A stretch of DNA of 6,749 nucleotides from contig DAOVTU010000159.1 in assembly GCA_030632925.1 (NCBI GenBank), positions 1 to 6,749 of the forward strand. Direction: 5' to 3'. Positions within the stretch are counted from its first letter, which is position 1, and the number at the start of each line of letters is the position of its first letter. The position numbers and the translations under genes were made by a program. The stretch comes from Candidatus Krumholzibacteriia bacterium. GTDB taxonomy: Bacteria; Krumholzibacteriota; Krumholzibacteriia; LZORAL124-64-63. Of this stretch, positions 1-6,543 are shown piece after piece. Under the pieces are notes generated by a model. It was not told the origin of the DNA and searched no databases. It worked only from the letters and a program-made list of their open reading frames with translations.

Positions 1-104
1 ATGGTGGGCGGCAAGCTAAATACTTGAAAAATAAGATAGTTAAAGATCTTTGAGGCGAGGGCAATGGCATGAGACTTGCGGCAACCCCCGTCGAACCGGT
101 CCAG
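1..104. other. Unassigned end region, no supported gene
   Basis: This stretch lies beyond the terminator of the minus-strand peptidase unit. It is more AT-rich than the rest of the window, especially at 18-52. One plus-strand frame is open from base 3 to a TGA at 51-53 and would give a lysine-rich C-terminal tail of 16 residues. It could be the end of a convergent gene, but 16 codons cannot establish that, and its AAA/AAT/ATA codons differ from those of the genes to the right. A short palindrome, AAAGATCTTT (42-51), is unremarkable. Confidence 0.3.
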
Positions 105-134
105 AAAAAAGCCCCGACCAAAAAGGCCGGGGCT
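105..134 (-). terminator. Intrinsic terminator of the reductase-peptidase unit
   Basis: Read on the minus strand, the arm at 134-125 (AGCCCCGGCC) pairs with the arm at 119-110 (GGTCGGGGCT). The stem is 10 bp with one G-U wobble around a five-U loop (124-120). A run of T residues follows at 110-105. The hairpin starts about 35 bases past the peptidase stop codon at 169-171, as expected for a Rho-independent terminator. On the plus strand the hairpin is followed by A residues rather than T, so it should act in one direction only. Confidence 0.9.
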
Positions 135-168
135 CCAAAAAACCAACAATCAACCCAACCCAACAAAA

Positions 169-2289
169 TCAATTCAACCCTTTGCGCTCCAGCAAAGGCG
201 CAATCGAAGGATCCTTCCCCCGGAACCGCTCATACAACTTCATCGGCTCCTCACTGCCACCGGCAGCCAGGATATTTTCCTGCAAACTCTTGGCCGTCGC
301 CGGATCGAAAATATCCCCGGCCTCCTTGAACGCTTCAAAACAATCCGCGTCCAAAACCTCGGCCCACACATAGGAGTAGTACCCGGATGAATACCCACCA
401 GCAAAAATGTGCCGGAAGTACGAAGTCCGGTACCGCGGCACGATCTCGCCGATCAGGCCCATGCGCTCAATGGAAGCCGCCTCGAAGGAAGCCACATCCT
501 GCTCCTCGGTCGTCTCCAGTGTATGCCAATCCAGATCCAGAATACTGGCCGCCAGATACTCGGTCGAGGCAAAGCCCTGGTTGAAGTGCTTGCTCTTTTC
601 CAATTTCTCGATCAAGGCCTGGGGGATGCGCTCGCCGGTTTCGTAATGCTTGGCGTACACATCGAGAACCTCAGGCTCGAATGCCCAGTTTTCCATGACC
701 TGACTCGGCATCTCCACAAAGTCGCGCGCCACCGAGGTGCCGCTCAGCGTTTTGTAGGTGCACATCGAAAGCATACCGTGCAGGGCGTGGCCAAACTCGT
801 GGTACATGGTGCCCACTTCGTCCACGCTCAGCAGCGCCGGCTTCTCGGAAGTCGGCTTGGTGAAGTTGCCCACGTTGTAGATGATCGGTACGATGCGCTT
901 GCCATCTTCCTTGTACTCCTTGCGGAAGGAGCTCATCCAGGCGCCACCGCGCTTGCTCGCGCGCGGGAAATAATCGCTGTACCAGATGGCCACCAGGTCG
1001 CCGGCGGCATCGTTCACTTCGTACACCTTCACGTCTTCCTGATACACCGCAATGTCGGTGCGCTCGGTGAAGGATATACCGAACAGCTTGTTCACCGTAT
1101 CGAACAGGCCGCCGCGCACGGCTTGCAGTTCGAAGTAGGGGCACAGCATACCTTCATCCAGCTGGTACTTGGCCTTCTTGACCTTCTCGGCGTAGAACCA
1201 CCAGTCCCAGGCAGCCAGTTTGAAGCCGCCGTTTTCGGCGTCTATCATGGCCTGGAATTCGGTCACTTCTTCGCCGGCTTTGGCCAGCGACGGCACCCAC
1301 AACTCGTTCAACAGCTTGTAAACGTTCTCGGGCGTCTTGGCCATGTTGTCGTCCAGGATGTAGGCCGCGTGGCTGGCAAAGCCCAGCAGGTTGGCCCGCT
1401 TCACGCGCAACGAAGCCATTTTGGCCGCGATGGCGTTGTTGTCGTTCTCGTTGCCGTTGTTACCCACGTGGGTATAGCCTTTGAACATCCGCTCACGCAG
1501 TTCACGCTTGGTGCTGTACTGCAGGAAGGGAATCAGGCTCGGCTTGTGCAGCGTGAACGCCCACTGGCCAGGATGCTCCCGCGTAACGGCTTCTTCGGCC
1601 GCGGCCTCAACCGAAGCTGCAGGCAATCCGTCCAGATCCGCCTCATTCTCCACCAGCATCACGAAGGTGTTGGTCTCTTTCAAGACGTTCTCGCCGAAGG
1701 TCAGCGACAGCACCGAAAGCTCCTCATTGAGGGCCTTCAATTTTTCCTTGTCGGCATCGTTGAGGTTGGCGCCGCCCCGGACAAAGCTTTTCCAGGTCTC
1801 GGTCAGCAACATTTGCTGCTCGCGGTTGAGGTCCAGGTCCGCCATCTGGCCGTGCACATGGTTCACCCGCTGGAACAGATCGGCATTGAGCAGGATTTCG
1901 TCCCGATGCTTGGACCGCAGCGGAGCGATGCGCTTGGCGATGGCCTGCATTTCATCATTGGTCATGGTGCCGTTCATGGCGCCAAAGACATTGGACACAC
2001 GGGACAGCATGGCGCCAGCCTTGTCCATCGCCTCGATGGTATTGGCAAACGTGGCTTCGTCGGCACTGCCGGCAATAGCCGCGATCTCGGCCTTGTTTTG
2101 GGCCATGCCTTCGATGATGGCCGGCTCATAGTGGGCCAGCTCAATCTGGTCGAAGGGAGGCGTGCCGAAGGGCGTGTCCCATTCGGTGAAAAAGGGGTTC
2201 TCGGGGCCGGACTGGTGTACCGCAGATCCACCACCAGCACACCCACCCAATATGCTCAAAAATGCCATCATCAAAATTGCCTTTCGCAT
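169..2289 (-). CDS. dcp: M3 family metallopeptidase lipoprotein, peptidyl-dipeptidase Dcp-like
   Basis: This 706-aa protein is a zinc oligopeptidase of family M3, closest in character to peptidyl-dipeptidase Dcp, which removes dipeptides from the C-terminus of short peptides. The zinc-binding motif HEFGHALH starts at H497, with E498 as the catalytic residue, H501 as a ligand, and E526 in DFVEMPSQ as the probable third ligand. A glycine/tyrosine-rich segment, HIFAGGYSSGYYSY (627-640), matches the conserved substrate-binding loop of the family. The N-terminal NPFF and PPFD segments are Dcp-like, and the length is normal for the family (about 680-720 aa). The N-terminus is a lipoprotein signal with lipobox LGGC and lipidated Cys at residue 17, followed by a Gly/Ser-rich tether, so the enzyme should be anchored in the envelope and face the periplasm. 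The start is supported by a GGAGAGG Shine-Dalgarno 9 bases upstream, inside the end of the reductase gene. The exact specificity (dipeptidase versus oligopeptidase A) is inferred. Confidence 0.93.
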   Translation of the reverse strand: MRKAILMMAFLSILGGCAGGGSAVHQSGPENPFFTEWDTPFGTPPFDQIELAHYEPAIIEGMAQNKAEIAAIAGSADEATFANTIEAMDKAGAMLSRVSNVFGAMNGTMTNDEMQAIAKRIAPLRSKHRDEILLNADLFQRVNHVHGQMADLDLNREQQMLLTETWKSFVRGGANLNDADKEKLKALNEELSVLSLTFGENVLKETNTFVMLVENEADLDGLPAASVEAAAEEAVTREHPGQWAFTLHKPSLIPFLQYSTKRELRERMFKGYTHVGNNGNENDNNAIAAKMASLRVKRANLLGFASHAAYILDDNMAKTPENVYKLLNELWVPSLAKAGEEVTEFQAMIDAENGGFKLAAWDWWFYAEKVKKAKYQLDEGMLCPYFELQAVRGGLFDTVNKLFGISFTERTDIAVYQEDVKVYEVNDAAGDLVAIWYSDYFPRASKRGGAWMSSFRKEYKEDGKRIVPIIYNVGNFTKPTSEKPALLSVDEVGTMYHEFGHALHGMLSMCTYKTLSGTSVARDFVEMPSQVMENWAFEPEVLDVYAKHYETGERIPQALIEKLEKSKHFNQGFASTEYLAASILDLDWHTLETTEEQDVASFEAASIERMGLIGEIVPRYRTSYFRHIFAGGYSSGYYSYVWAEVLDADCFEAFKEAGDIFDPATAKSLQENILAAGGSEEPMKLYERFRGKDPSIAPLLERKGLN

Positions 2290-2291
2290 AA

Positions 2292-3320
2292 CTATTTACC
2301 TCTCCAGTTTTCTTCGCCCGCCGGACGATTGTCCAGGATGCCTTCAATGGTTTCCTGAACATCGGGCGTCAACTGTGCCGGGATTTCCAGGGCTTTCAAA
2401 TTCTCGGTCACCTGTGAGGGACGCGAGGCCCCGGTGATCACGGTGCTCACATCGTCGTTGGTCAGGCACCAGGCGATGGCCAACTGCGCCATGGTGCAGC
2501 CCAGTTCCGCCGCGATCGGCATCAGTTGCCTGACTTTCTCGATCTTCTGTTTTCCTTCATCGCTTTCGAACAGCGGCAACAGCCATTTGTAGTTTTCCAG
2601 GCTCAGCCGCGAACCGTCGGGAATACCGTCGTTGTACTTGCCGGTCAACATGCCGGAAGCCAAGGGGCTCCAGATGGTCGTGCCCAGGCCAATTTCATCG
2701 TAAAGGGGTGCGTATTCGCTCTCGACCCGATCGCGGTGCAGCATGTTGTATTGGGGCTGCTCCATGGTGGGTGGAATCAGGTGCTCTCTCCGGGCAATAT
2801 CATACGCACGTCTGATCTGGCTCGCCGACCACTCGCTCGTGCCCCAGTAGAGGGCCTTGCCCTGCTGCAACACGTGGTTCATGGCCCAGACGGTTTCTTC
2901 AATGGGCGTATCGATGTCAGGACGGTGGCAGAACAGCAGATCCACATAGTCCAGATCGAGGCGCTTCAGGGCCGCATCGGTGCCTTCGATGATGTGTTTG
3001 CGGGACAGGCCTTTGTCGTTGGGACCCGCTTTGTAGGGGTTGCCGGGACCCTGCGCCACGCCACCCCAGAAAATCTTGGTCGAAACCACCAGATCGGTGC
3101 GCTGCCAGCCGGCCTTCTTGAAGACCTGACCCATGATCGTTTCGGCCATGCCGCCGGCATAGGCTTCGGCGTTGTCGAAGAAATTCACGCCTCCGTCGTA
3201 GGCGGCCTTCATGCAGTCGTAGGCCTTGTCCACATCCAGTTGGTCCTGAAAGGTCACCCAGGCCCCAAACGAGAGGGCACTGACTTTGAGGCCGGATTTG
3301 CCCAGAAAACGGTATTCCAT
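2292..3320 (-). CDS. Aldo/keto reductase (Kv-beta/YghZ-like)
   Basis: This 342-aa protein is an NADPH-dependent aldo/keto reductase with a TIM-barrel fold. It reduces aldehydes or ketones to alcohols in the cytosol. The catalytic tetrad is visible as D49 and Y54 in FFDNAEAYA, K82 in VSTKIFW and H132 in LLFCHRPD. The N-terminal YRFLGKSGLKVSALSFGAW and the C-terminal VITGASRPSQVTENL cofactor segment are typical of the group that includes voltage-gated potassium channel beta subunits (AKR6) and E. coli YghZ (AKR14). The length is normal. I chose the ATG at 3320 over the in-frame ATG at 3356 because a GGAG lies 5 bases upstream of it and the homologous N-terminus begins there. The 12 extra residues of the longer form look unrelated to the family and have no good Shine-Dalgarno. 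The gene is first in a two-gene unit, and its TAG stop lies 2 bases before the peptidase ATG. The natural substrate cannot be read from the sequence, and no potassium channel gene is present here. Confidence 0.92.
   Translation of the reverse strand: MEYRFLGKSGLKVSALSFGAWVTFQDQLDVDKAYDCMKAAYDGGVNFFDNAEAYAGGMAETIMGQVFKKAGWQRTDLVVSTKIFWGGVAQGPGNPYKAGPNDKGLSRKHIIEGTDAALKRLDLDYVDLLFCHRPDIDTPIEETVWAMNHVLQQGKALYWGTSEWSASQIRRAYDIARREHLIPPTMEQPQYNMLHRDRVESEYAPLYDEIGLGTTIWSPLASGMLTGKYNDGIPDGSRLSLENYKWLLPLFESDEGKQKIEKVRQLMPIAAELGCTMAQLAIAWCLTNDDVSTVITGASRPSQVTENLKALEIPAQLTPDVQETIEGILDNRPAGEENWRGK
2299..2305 (-). promoter_or_regulatory. Peptidase Shine-Dalgarno inside the end of the reductase gene
   Basis: Read on the minus strand this is GGAGAGG. 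It sits within the last codons of the aldo/keto reductase, 9 bases before the peptidase ATG at 2289. The two reading frames are separated by only 2 bases, so ribosomes finishing the reductase are well placed to start the peptidase. This argues for one message and translational coupling. Confidence 0.75.
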
Positions 3321-3325
3321 GTCCA

Positions 3326-3329
3326 CTCC
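3326..3329 (-). promoter_or_regulatory. Shine-Dalgarno that fixes the reductase start
   Basis: GGAG on the minus strand lies 5 bases upstream of the ATG at 3320. The alternative in-frame ATG at 3356 has only a weak purine stretch before it. This is the main reason for annotating a 342-aa rather than a 354-aa reductase. Confidence 0.75.
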
Positions 3330-3354
3330 AGGGTTGAAACAGAAAAATGAGGCC

Positions 3355-3383
3355 ATTTTGACCGCCGGTACAATCTACAGCAA
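3355..3383 (-). promoter_or_regulatory. Weak candidate sigma-70-type promoter for the reductase-peptidase unit
   Basis: Read on the minus strand, TTGCTG (3383-3378) is separated by 17 bases from CAAAAT (3360-3355). The match to TTGACA/TATAAT is partial (3 or 4 of 6 in each box). The position would give a leader of roughly 28 bases that contains the Shine-Dalgarno. It is the best candidate I found for this unit, but the match is weak. Confidence 0.22.
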
Positions 3384-3430
3384 TCCAGGGTTCAGCGACA
3401 GTTGCAAATGTGCGCATTTTTGATTTCCCA

Positions 3431-3458
3431 TTGAGTTGAGTTGGAGCATCACTATATA
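3431..3458 (+). promoter_or_regulatory. Candidate sigma-70-type promoter for the small protein-regulator unit
   Basis: TTGAGT (3431-3436) is separated by 16 bases from TATATA (3453-3458). A TATATG at 3455-3460 gives an 18-base alternative. The hexamers sit in the only AT-rich patch of the divergent intergenic region. Transcription would start near 3465 and leave a leader of about 107 bases before the ATG at 3572. A second TTGAGT at 3436-3441 overlaps the first, so the -35 assignment is uncertain. I saw no GG-N10-GC sigma-54 element here. Confidence 0.4.
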
Positions 3459-3522
3459 TGTGAGTCGTTTTTTTGGGGTCGCCTCTTTTCTTTCCCCCAG
3501 CGTCTCCGTAGGTTCACAGATA

Positions 3523-3554
3523 CCCCGCCGACTTGATCGGGGCATTTGAGCCCC
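3523..3554 (+). promoter_or_regulatory. Two mutually exclusive hairpins in the leader of the small protein gene
   Basis: CCCCG (3523-3527) can pair with CGGGG (3538-3542) across a 10-base loop. GGGGC (3539-3543) can instead pair with GCCCC (3550-3554) across a 6-base loop. The two share bases 3539-3542 and cannot form together. The second hairpin ends 7 bases before the GGGAGG Shine-Dalgarno at 3561-3566. The CCC at 3552-3554 could also pair weakly with the GGG of that site. The layout resembles a small translational switch, but stems of 5 bp in GC-rich DNA can arise by chance and no known riboswitch class is recognised. Confidence 0.3.
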
Positions 3555-3561
3555 ACCCCTG

Positions 3562-3566
3562 GGAGG
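3562..3566 (+). promoter_or_regulatory. Shine-Dalgarno that fixes the small protein start
   Basis: GGAGG lies 5 bases before the ATG at 3572. This supports the 122-aa form over a start at 3533, which would add 13 residues ahead of the signal peptide and has no comparable site upstream. Confidence 0.8.
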
Positions 3567-3571
3567 AAACC

Positions 3572-3940
3572 ATGGACAATCTTATCAAAAAACTGACGGA
3601 GCGAGTGGCGGTCATGTTGTTGCCTGCTATGCTCCTGGCGGCAGGAATCTTCCCCTCCACGGCAGCGGCTGATGGCGAACTCGCCCTCGATACCGGCGGA
3701 CGTGGCAGGGGACTGGAAGGCGATCCCCTGGACGGCAATGAGCCTGACGGCGATCCCACCAGTGGCGACGACATCCACGATACGACCGGCAAATTCGGTT
3801 CCGGCGACGACTTCCTCAGTCGAATCATGCGCTCGACCAACGTGCTGCTCGTACCGCAGTACAACGGTTCGATCCTCACTTTCAAGGTCATCTTCCTGTC
3901 GGAGACCATTGAGGTTGTGGAGGAGCGATATGCGCAGTGA
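3572..3940 (+). CDS. Small exported acidic protein of unknown function
   Basis: I do not recognise this 122-aa protein. Residues 1-33 form a classical Sec signal peptide. The n-region carries K6, K7 and R11, a hydrophobic stretch spans about 12-27, and an AAA site ends at A33, so signal peptidase I should cut before D34. There is no lipobox cysteine. The mature part, about 89 residues, begins with a flexible Gly/Asp-rich segment (34-80) containing DPLDGNEPDGDP (51-62), which loosely recalls Asp-rich calcium-binding loops. A more ordered C-terminal part (81-122) alternates hydrophobic and polar residues, as in VLLVPQYNG and ILTFKVIFL, suggesting beta strands. The start is supported by GGAGG at 3562-3566. 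The TGA stop overlaps the first codons of the downstream sigma-54 regulator by 11 bases, so the two are very likely co-translated. A role as ligand, partner or target of that regulator is inference. A stand-alone envelope protein is equally possible. Confidence 0.8.
   Translation: MDNLIKKLTERVAVMLLPAMLLAAGIFPSTAAADGELALDTGGRGRGLEGDPLDGNEPDGDPTSGDDIHDTTGKFGSGDDFLSRIMRSTNVLLVPQYNGSILTFKVIFLSETIEVVEERYAQ
3919..3925 (+). promoter_or_regulatory. Shine-Dalgarno of the sigma-54 regulator, inside the small protein gene
   Basis: GGAGGAG lies within the last codons of the small exported protein. Its GGAGG core ends 6 bases before the ATG at 3930. It fixes the regulator start: the same frame is open back to 3672, but that part overlaps the small gene and lacks this support. 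The start and stop codons of the two genes overlap within 3930-3940, the usual arrangement for translational coupling. Confidence 0.85.
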
Positions 3941-6461
3941 AAAGCGCGCTCATGGGACTGTCGGCCGCGTGGCCGACAGCTCTCTGAGTGATCAACCCCT
4001 GGACTGCAAAGCCTGGGACAAAGCCTGGAGGGCCTTCCTCGCTGAAGACTACGTGAGCTCGCTCAAGCTCACCCGCACCTGTCTCGACAGGTTGGAGAGC
4101 GGGGATCCCGCACCGGTCGTCCTGGTGCCCGATCCTGGTAACCCGACTGTGAAGGATGGCGTTGTCCTGTGCGCCCGAAATCTTTTCCATCTGGAAAGAT
4201 TCCAGGACTTCGAAGTTCTTCACGCCTCGGCCGGCCGTTGGGGCATGATCCCCGACCAGATGCCGGAACTGGAAGTTGTTCAACTGGCCTTTGCCCACAA
4301 GCGTGGCGAATACATGCAGGTCGTCGAGAAGACTACGGTTTTCATCGACAACCACCGGCACGCTCTGCCGCCGGTGATTGCCGACTATCTGTTTTTGCGC
4401 GGTCAGGCCTGGTCCGTACTGGGTGATCCGGGCAGTGCCCGCGAAGACGTCGAAGCGGCCTATTCGGTATTCCGGGTTTTGAACCGTCAATTGGACGGGG
4501 CCCGCACCGCCAACCTGCTCGGTGTGATCGCTTTCCGCAGCGCAGATTATCGCGAAGCGGTTCAGTGGTTCCAACGCGCCCATACCCTGCATTCCCATCT
4601 GGGGATGATCAAGAACATGGGGGGCAACCGCCTGAACATCGGCATCGCCCACTACAAGCGCGGCGAATTCAGCCGCTCATTTGGTGAACTGCAGGCCGCG
4701 GCCCGTTTGCTTGAAGAAGTCGACGCACGCCAGAGTCTGTGTCGGGTGGGCATTGCCACGGGCAATACCCTGCGCCTGATGCGCGACTTTGTCGGCGCCC
4801 GCGAACAACTGATGAAAGCCTACGAAGAATCCAACAGCCTGATGCTCACCCGCGAAGAAGCCCTGGCCCTGGAATTCCTGGGTGATGTGCATCGCGACGA
4901 AGGCCAGATCGATACGGCGCGGCGTTATTACAGCCGGGCCCTGGCCATCGGCAACAGCATTGCGCCCAGTGGCGACATCGTCATGGAAGTCCTGCGCCGG
5001 CAGGGCGAATGTCTCGAACTTTTGGGACGCCAGTCCGAAGCGGTGCCTGTCCTGACCCGGGCCCTGGCCCTGGCCAGACAACAAGGCGACCGGTTCGAGG
5101 AAGGCGTCATCAAACGGGTTCTGGCGGCCACCATGCTGGGCGTGGGGGATTTCGAATCCGCCGCCCAATACAGCCGTGATGCGGCGGCCCTGCTGCGTGA
5201 TGTCGGTGGCCGTCATGAATTGGCCATTGTCCTGCTTCTGTCGGCCGACATCAGTGTCGCCCGCCTCGAGAGCGGCGTGTGCCCCGATCCATCCGGCCTG
5301 CTGGATGATGCCTGGCATGACTCCATGTCGGCGCTGGATCTGTTCCTGAAAATGGACGTGGATTTTTGGATCCTGAAGGCGCGCAAGGCGCTGACGAATA
5401 TCTCGAGTCTGCGTTCGGACGCGGAACAGGCCCGCCGGATGATTGTCTCGGCCGATCGTATGCACGGTGCGGTGCAGCGTCGGCTCGAAGCACCCATCGT
5501 GCACGTTTCGTCGTGCATGCGGGACATGATCCAACTGACGGACGCTTTTGCCGACAGTGAAGAGCCCGTGCTGGTGACCGGCGAAACGGGCACCGGCAAA
5601 GAGCTGTTCGCTCGGCGCCTGCACAACAAGAGTGGACGCCGATCCCGGGAACTGGTGTGCGTGAACGTCTCGGCCATTCCCGAGTCGATTTTCGAGCGCG
5701 AGTTCTTTGGCCATACCCGTGGCGCCTTCAGCGGTGCCGACAGCGATGGCATCGGGCTGGCAGCCAAGGCCGACGGCGGCACGCTGTTTCTCGATGAAAT
5801 CGGCGACCTGCCTCTGGAATTGCAGCCGCGGCTGTTGCGCCTGTTGCAGGACGGTTCTTACCAGGCCCTCGGTGATCCTACCGAACGCTTCACCAACCTG
5901 CGCCTGATCGCCGCGACCAATGCGGATCTGAAGCAGGCGGTGGCCGACGGCCGGTTCCGTGCCGACCTGTATTACCGTCTGAAGATCCTGGAACTGCGTC
6001 TGCCGCCGATCACAGAACGGCGTGAGGACATCCTGCCCTTGCTGCGTCATTTCCTCGAGGACGTGACCGGCGGTTCGGTGGACCTGGTGCAGTACTTCAG
6101 TCAGGACAGCCTGGATCTGGCCCAGACCTACAATTGGCCCGGCAACGTGCGGGAAATTGCCATGGTCGCCCGTCAGGCCCATGTGCAGTTGGCTTCGCGA
6201 GGCACCGTCAGTGTGGAGGTCGGCGACACCGCCGGCGAGCCTCTGCACCTGACTGGTCCTCAGGTTGCGGCCGAAGGTACACGCGGTCGTATCGTGGGTC
6301 GGATTTCCGCCACACCCACGGGCCGTTCGCGGATCCTGTTGGCTTTGACCGAAGCGGACGGCAACCGGGCCAAGGCGGCGCGCAGTCTGGGCGTCAGCCG
6401 CAGCACTTTGTACCGCCAGATGGAAAAGCTGGGTATTGCCGGCAAGGTGAATCAGTCCTAG
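3930..6461 (+). CDS. TPR-containing sigma-54-dependent transcriptional activator
   Basis: This 843-aa cytosolic protein is a bacterial enhancer-binding protein that uses ATP to open promoters held by sigma-54 RNA polymerase. Residues about 25-510 are predicted helical repeats of TPR type, with motif-like stretches such as ANLLGVIAFRSADYREAVQW (194-213) and LEFLGDVHRDEGQIDTARRY (314-333). There is no response-regulator receiver, GAF or PAS domain. The AAA+ domain spans about 520-755, with Walker A GETGTGKE (551-558), the sigma-54 contact loop GAFSGA (598-603, Ser in place of the usual Thr), Walker B LFLDEIGD with D622 and E623, sensor I N664 in AATNAD, arginine-finger residues R677 and R683 in FRADLYYRL, and WPGNVRE (736-742). 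A linker of about 50 residues leads to a Fis-type helix-turn-helix (about 801-836; NRAKAARSLGVSRSTLYR). All parts needed for activation are present. The TPR region is the likely sensor, perhaps binding a peptide or protein. The target promoters and the signal are unknown. Confidence 0.93.
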   Translation: MRSEKRAHGTVGRVADSSLSDQPLDCKAWDKAWRAFLAEDYVSSLKLTRTCLDRLESGDPAPVVLVPDPGNPTVKDGVVLCARNLFHLERFQDFEVLHASAGRWGMIPDQMPELEVVQLAFAHKRGEYMQVVEKTTVFIDNHRHALPPVIADYLFLRGQAWSVLGDPGSAREDVEAAYSVFRVLNRQLDGARTANLLGVIAFRSADYREAVQWFQRAHTLHSHLGMIKNMGGNRLNIGIAHYKRGEFSRSFGELQAAARLLEEVDARQSLCRVGIATGNTLRLMRDFVGAREQLMKAYEESNSLMLTREEALALEFLGDVHRDEGQIDTARRYYSRALAIGNSIAPSGDIVMEVLRRQGECLELLGRQSEAVPVLTRALALARQQGDRFEEGVIKRVLAATMLGVGDFESAAQYSRDAAALLRDVGGRHELAIVLLLSADISVARLESGVCPDPSGLLDDAWHDSMSALDLFLKMDVDFWILKARKALTNISSLRSDAEQARRMIVSADRMHGAVQRRLEAPIVHVSSCMRDMIQLTDAFADSEEPVLVTGETGTGKELFARRLHNKSGRRSRELVCVNVSAIPESIFEREFFGHTRGAFSGADSDGIGLAAKADGGTLFLDEIGDLPLELQPRLLRLLQDGSYQALGDPTERFTNLRLIAATNADLKQAVADGRFRADLYYRLKILELRLPPITERREDILPLLRHFLEDVTGGSVDLVQYFSQDSLDLAQTYNWPGNVREIAMVARQAHVQLASRGTVSVEVGDTAGEPLHLTGPQVAAEGTRGRIVGRISATPTGRSRILLALTEADGNRAKAARSLGVSRSTLYRQMEKLGIAGKVNQS

Positions 6462-6482
6462 CGGTCGAAGAATGATACGATG

Positions 6483-6498
6483 GAGGCCATGTGGCCTC
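6483..6498 (+). repeat. Short hairpin just upstream of the terminator
   Basis: GAGGCC (6483-6488) and GGCCTC (6493-6498) form a perfect 6-bp inverted repeat around ATGT. It begins 21 bases after the regulator stop codon and ends 6 bases before the terminator stem, so the transcript would end in two tandem hairpins. It may help stabilise the 3' end. No T-tract follows, so it is not a terminator by itself. Confidence 0.5.
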
Positions 6499-6504
6499 AA
6501 CTCT

Positions 6505-6543
6505 GCCCCGGAAGGCCCCTTTGGGCCTTTCGGGGCTTTTTTT
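6505..6543 (+). terminator. Strong intrinsic terminator of the small protein-regulator unit
   Basis: The left arm GCCCCGGAAGGCCC (6505-6518) pairs with GGGCCTTTCGGGGC (6523-6536). The stem is 14 bp with a single G-U wobble and a CTTT loop, followed directly by seven T residues (6537-6543). It lies 43 bases after the regulator stop codon and is a textbook Rho-independent terminator. Confidence 0.95.

Noticed and set aside
3..53. Possible C-terminal tail of a plus-strand gene entering the window
   Set aside because: Only 16 codons are visible and their AT-rich codon use differs from the neighbouring genes, so it cannot be identified.
409..2358. A 649-codon open frame on the plus strand, antisense to the peptidase
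   Set aside because: It lies entirely opposite a gene with clear catalytic motifs. Its translation is rich in His, Gly and Val without recognisable motifs, which is typical of the antisense shadow of a GC-rich gene.
2526..3350. A 274-codon plus-strand open frame opposite the aldo/keto reductase
   Set aside because: It is the antisense shadow of a gene with an intact catalytic tetrad and has no motif of its own.
3321..3356. A 12-residue N-terminal extension of the aldo/keto reductase
   Set aside because: The family-like sequence begins at the ATG at 3320, which has a GGAG 5 bases upstream. The ATG at 3356 has no comparable site.
3385..3415. A possible -24/-12 sigma-54 promoter around GGTTCAGCGACAGTTGC
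   Set aside because: The GG and GC are separated by 13 bases rather than the required 10, so the spacing is wrong for sigma-54.
3672..3929. N-terminal extension of the sigma-54 regulator by 86 residues
   Set aside because: The extra part overlaps the small exported protein in another frame and is a low-complexity Ser/Arg/Pro-rich sequence. The ATG at 3930 has a strong Shine-Dalgarno and a coupled start.
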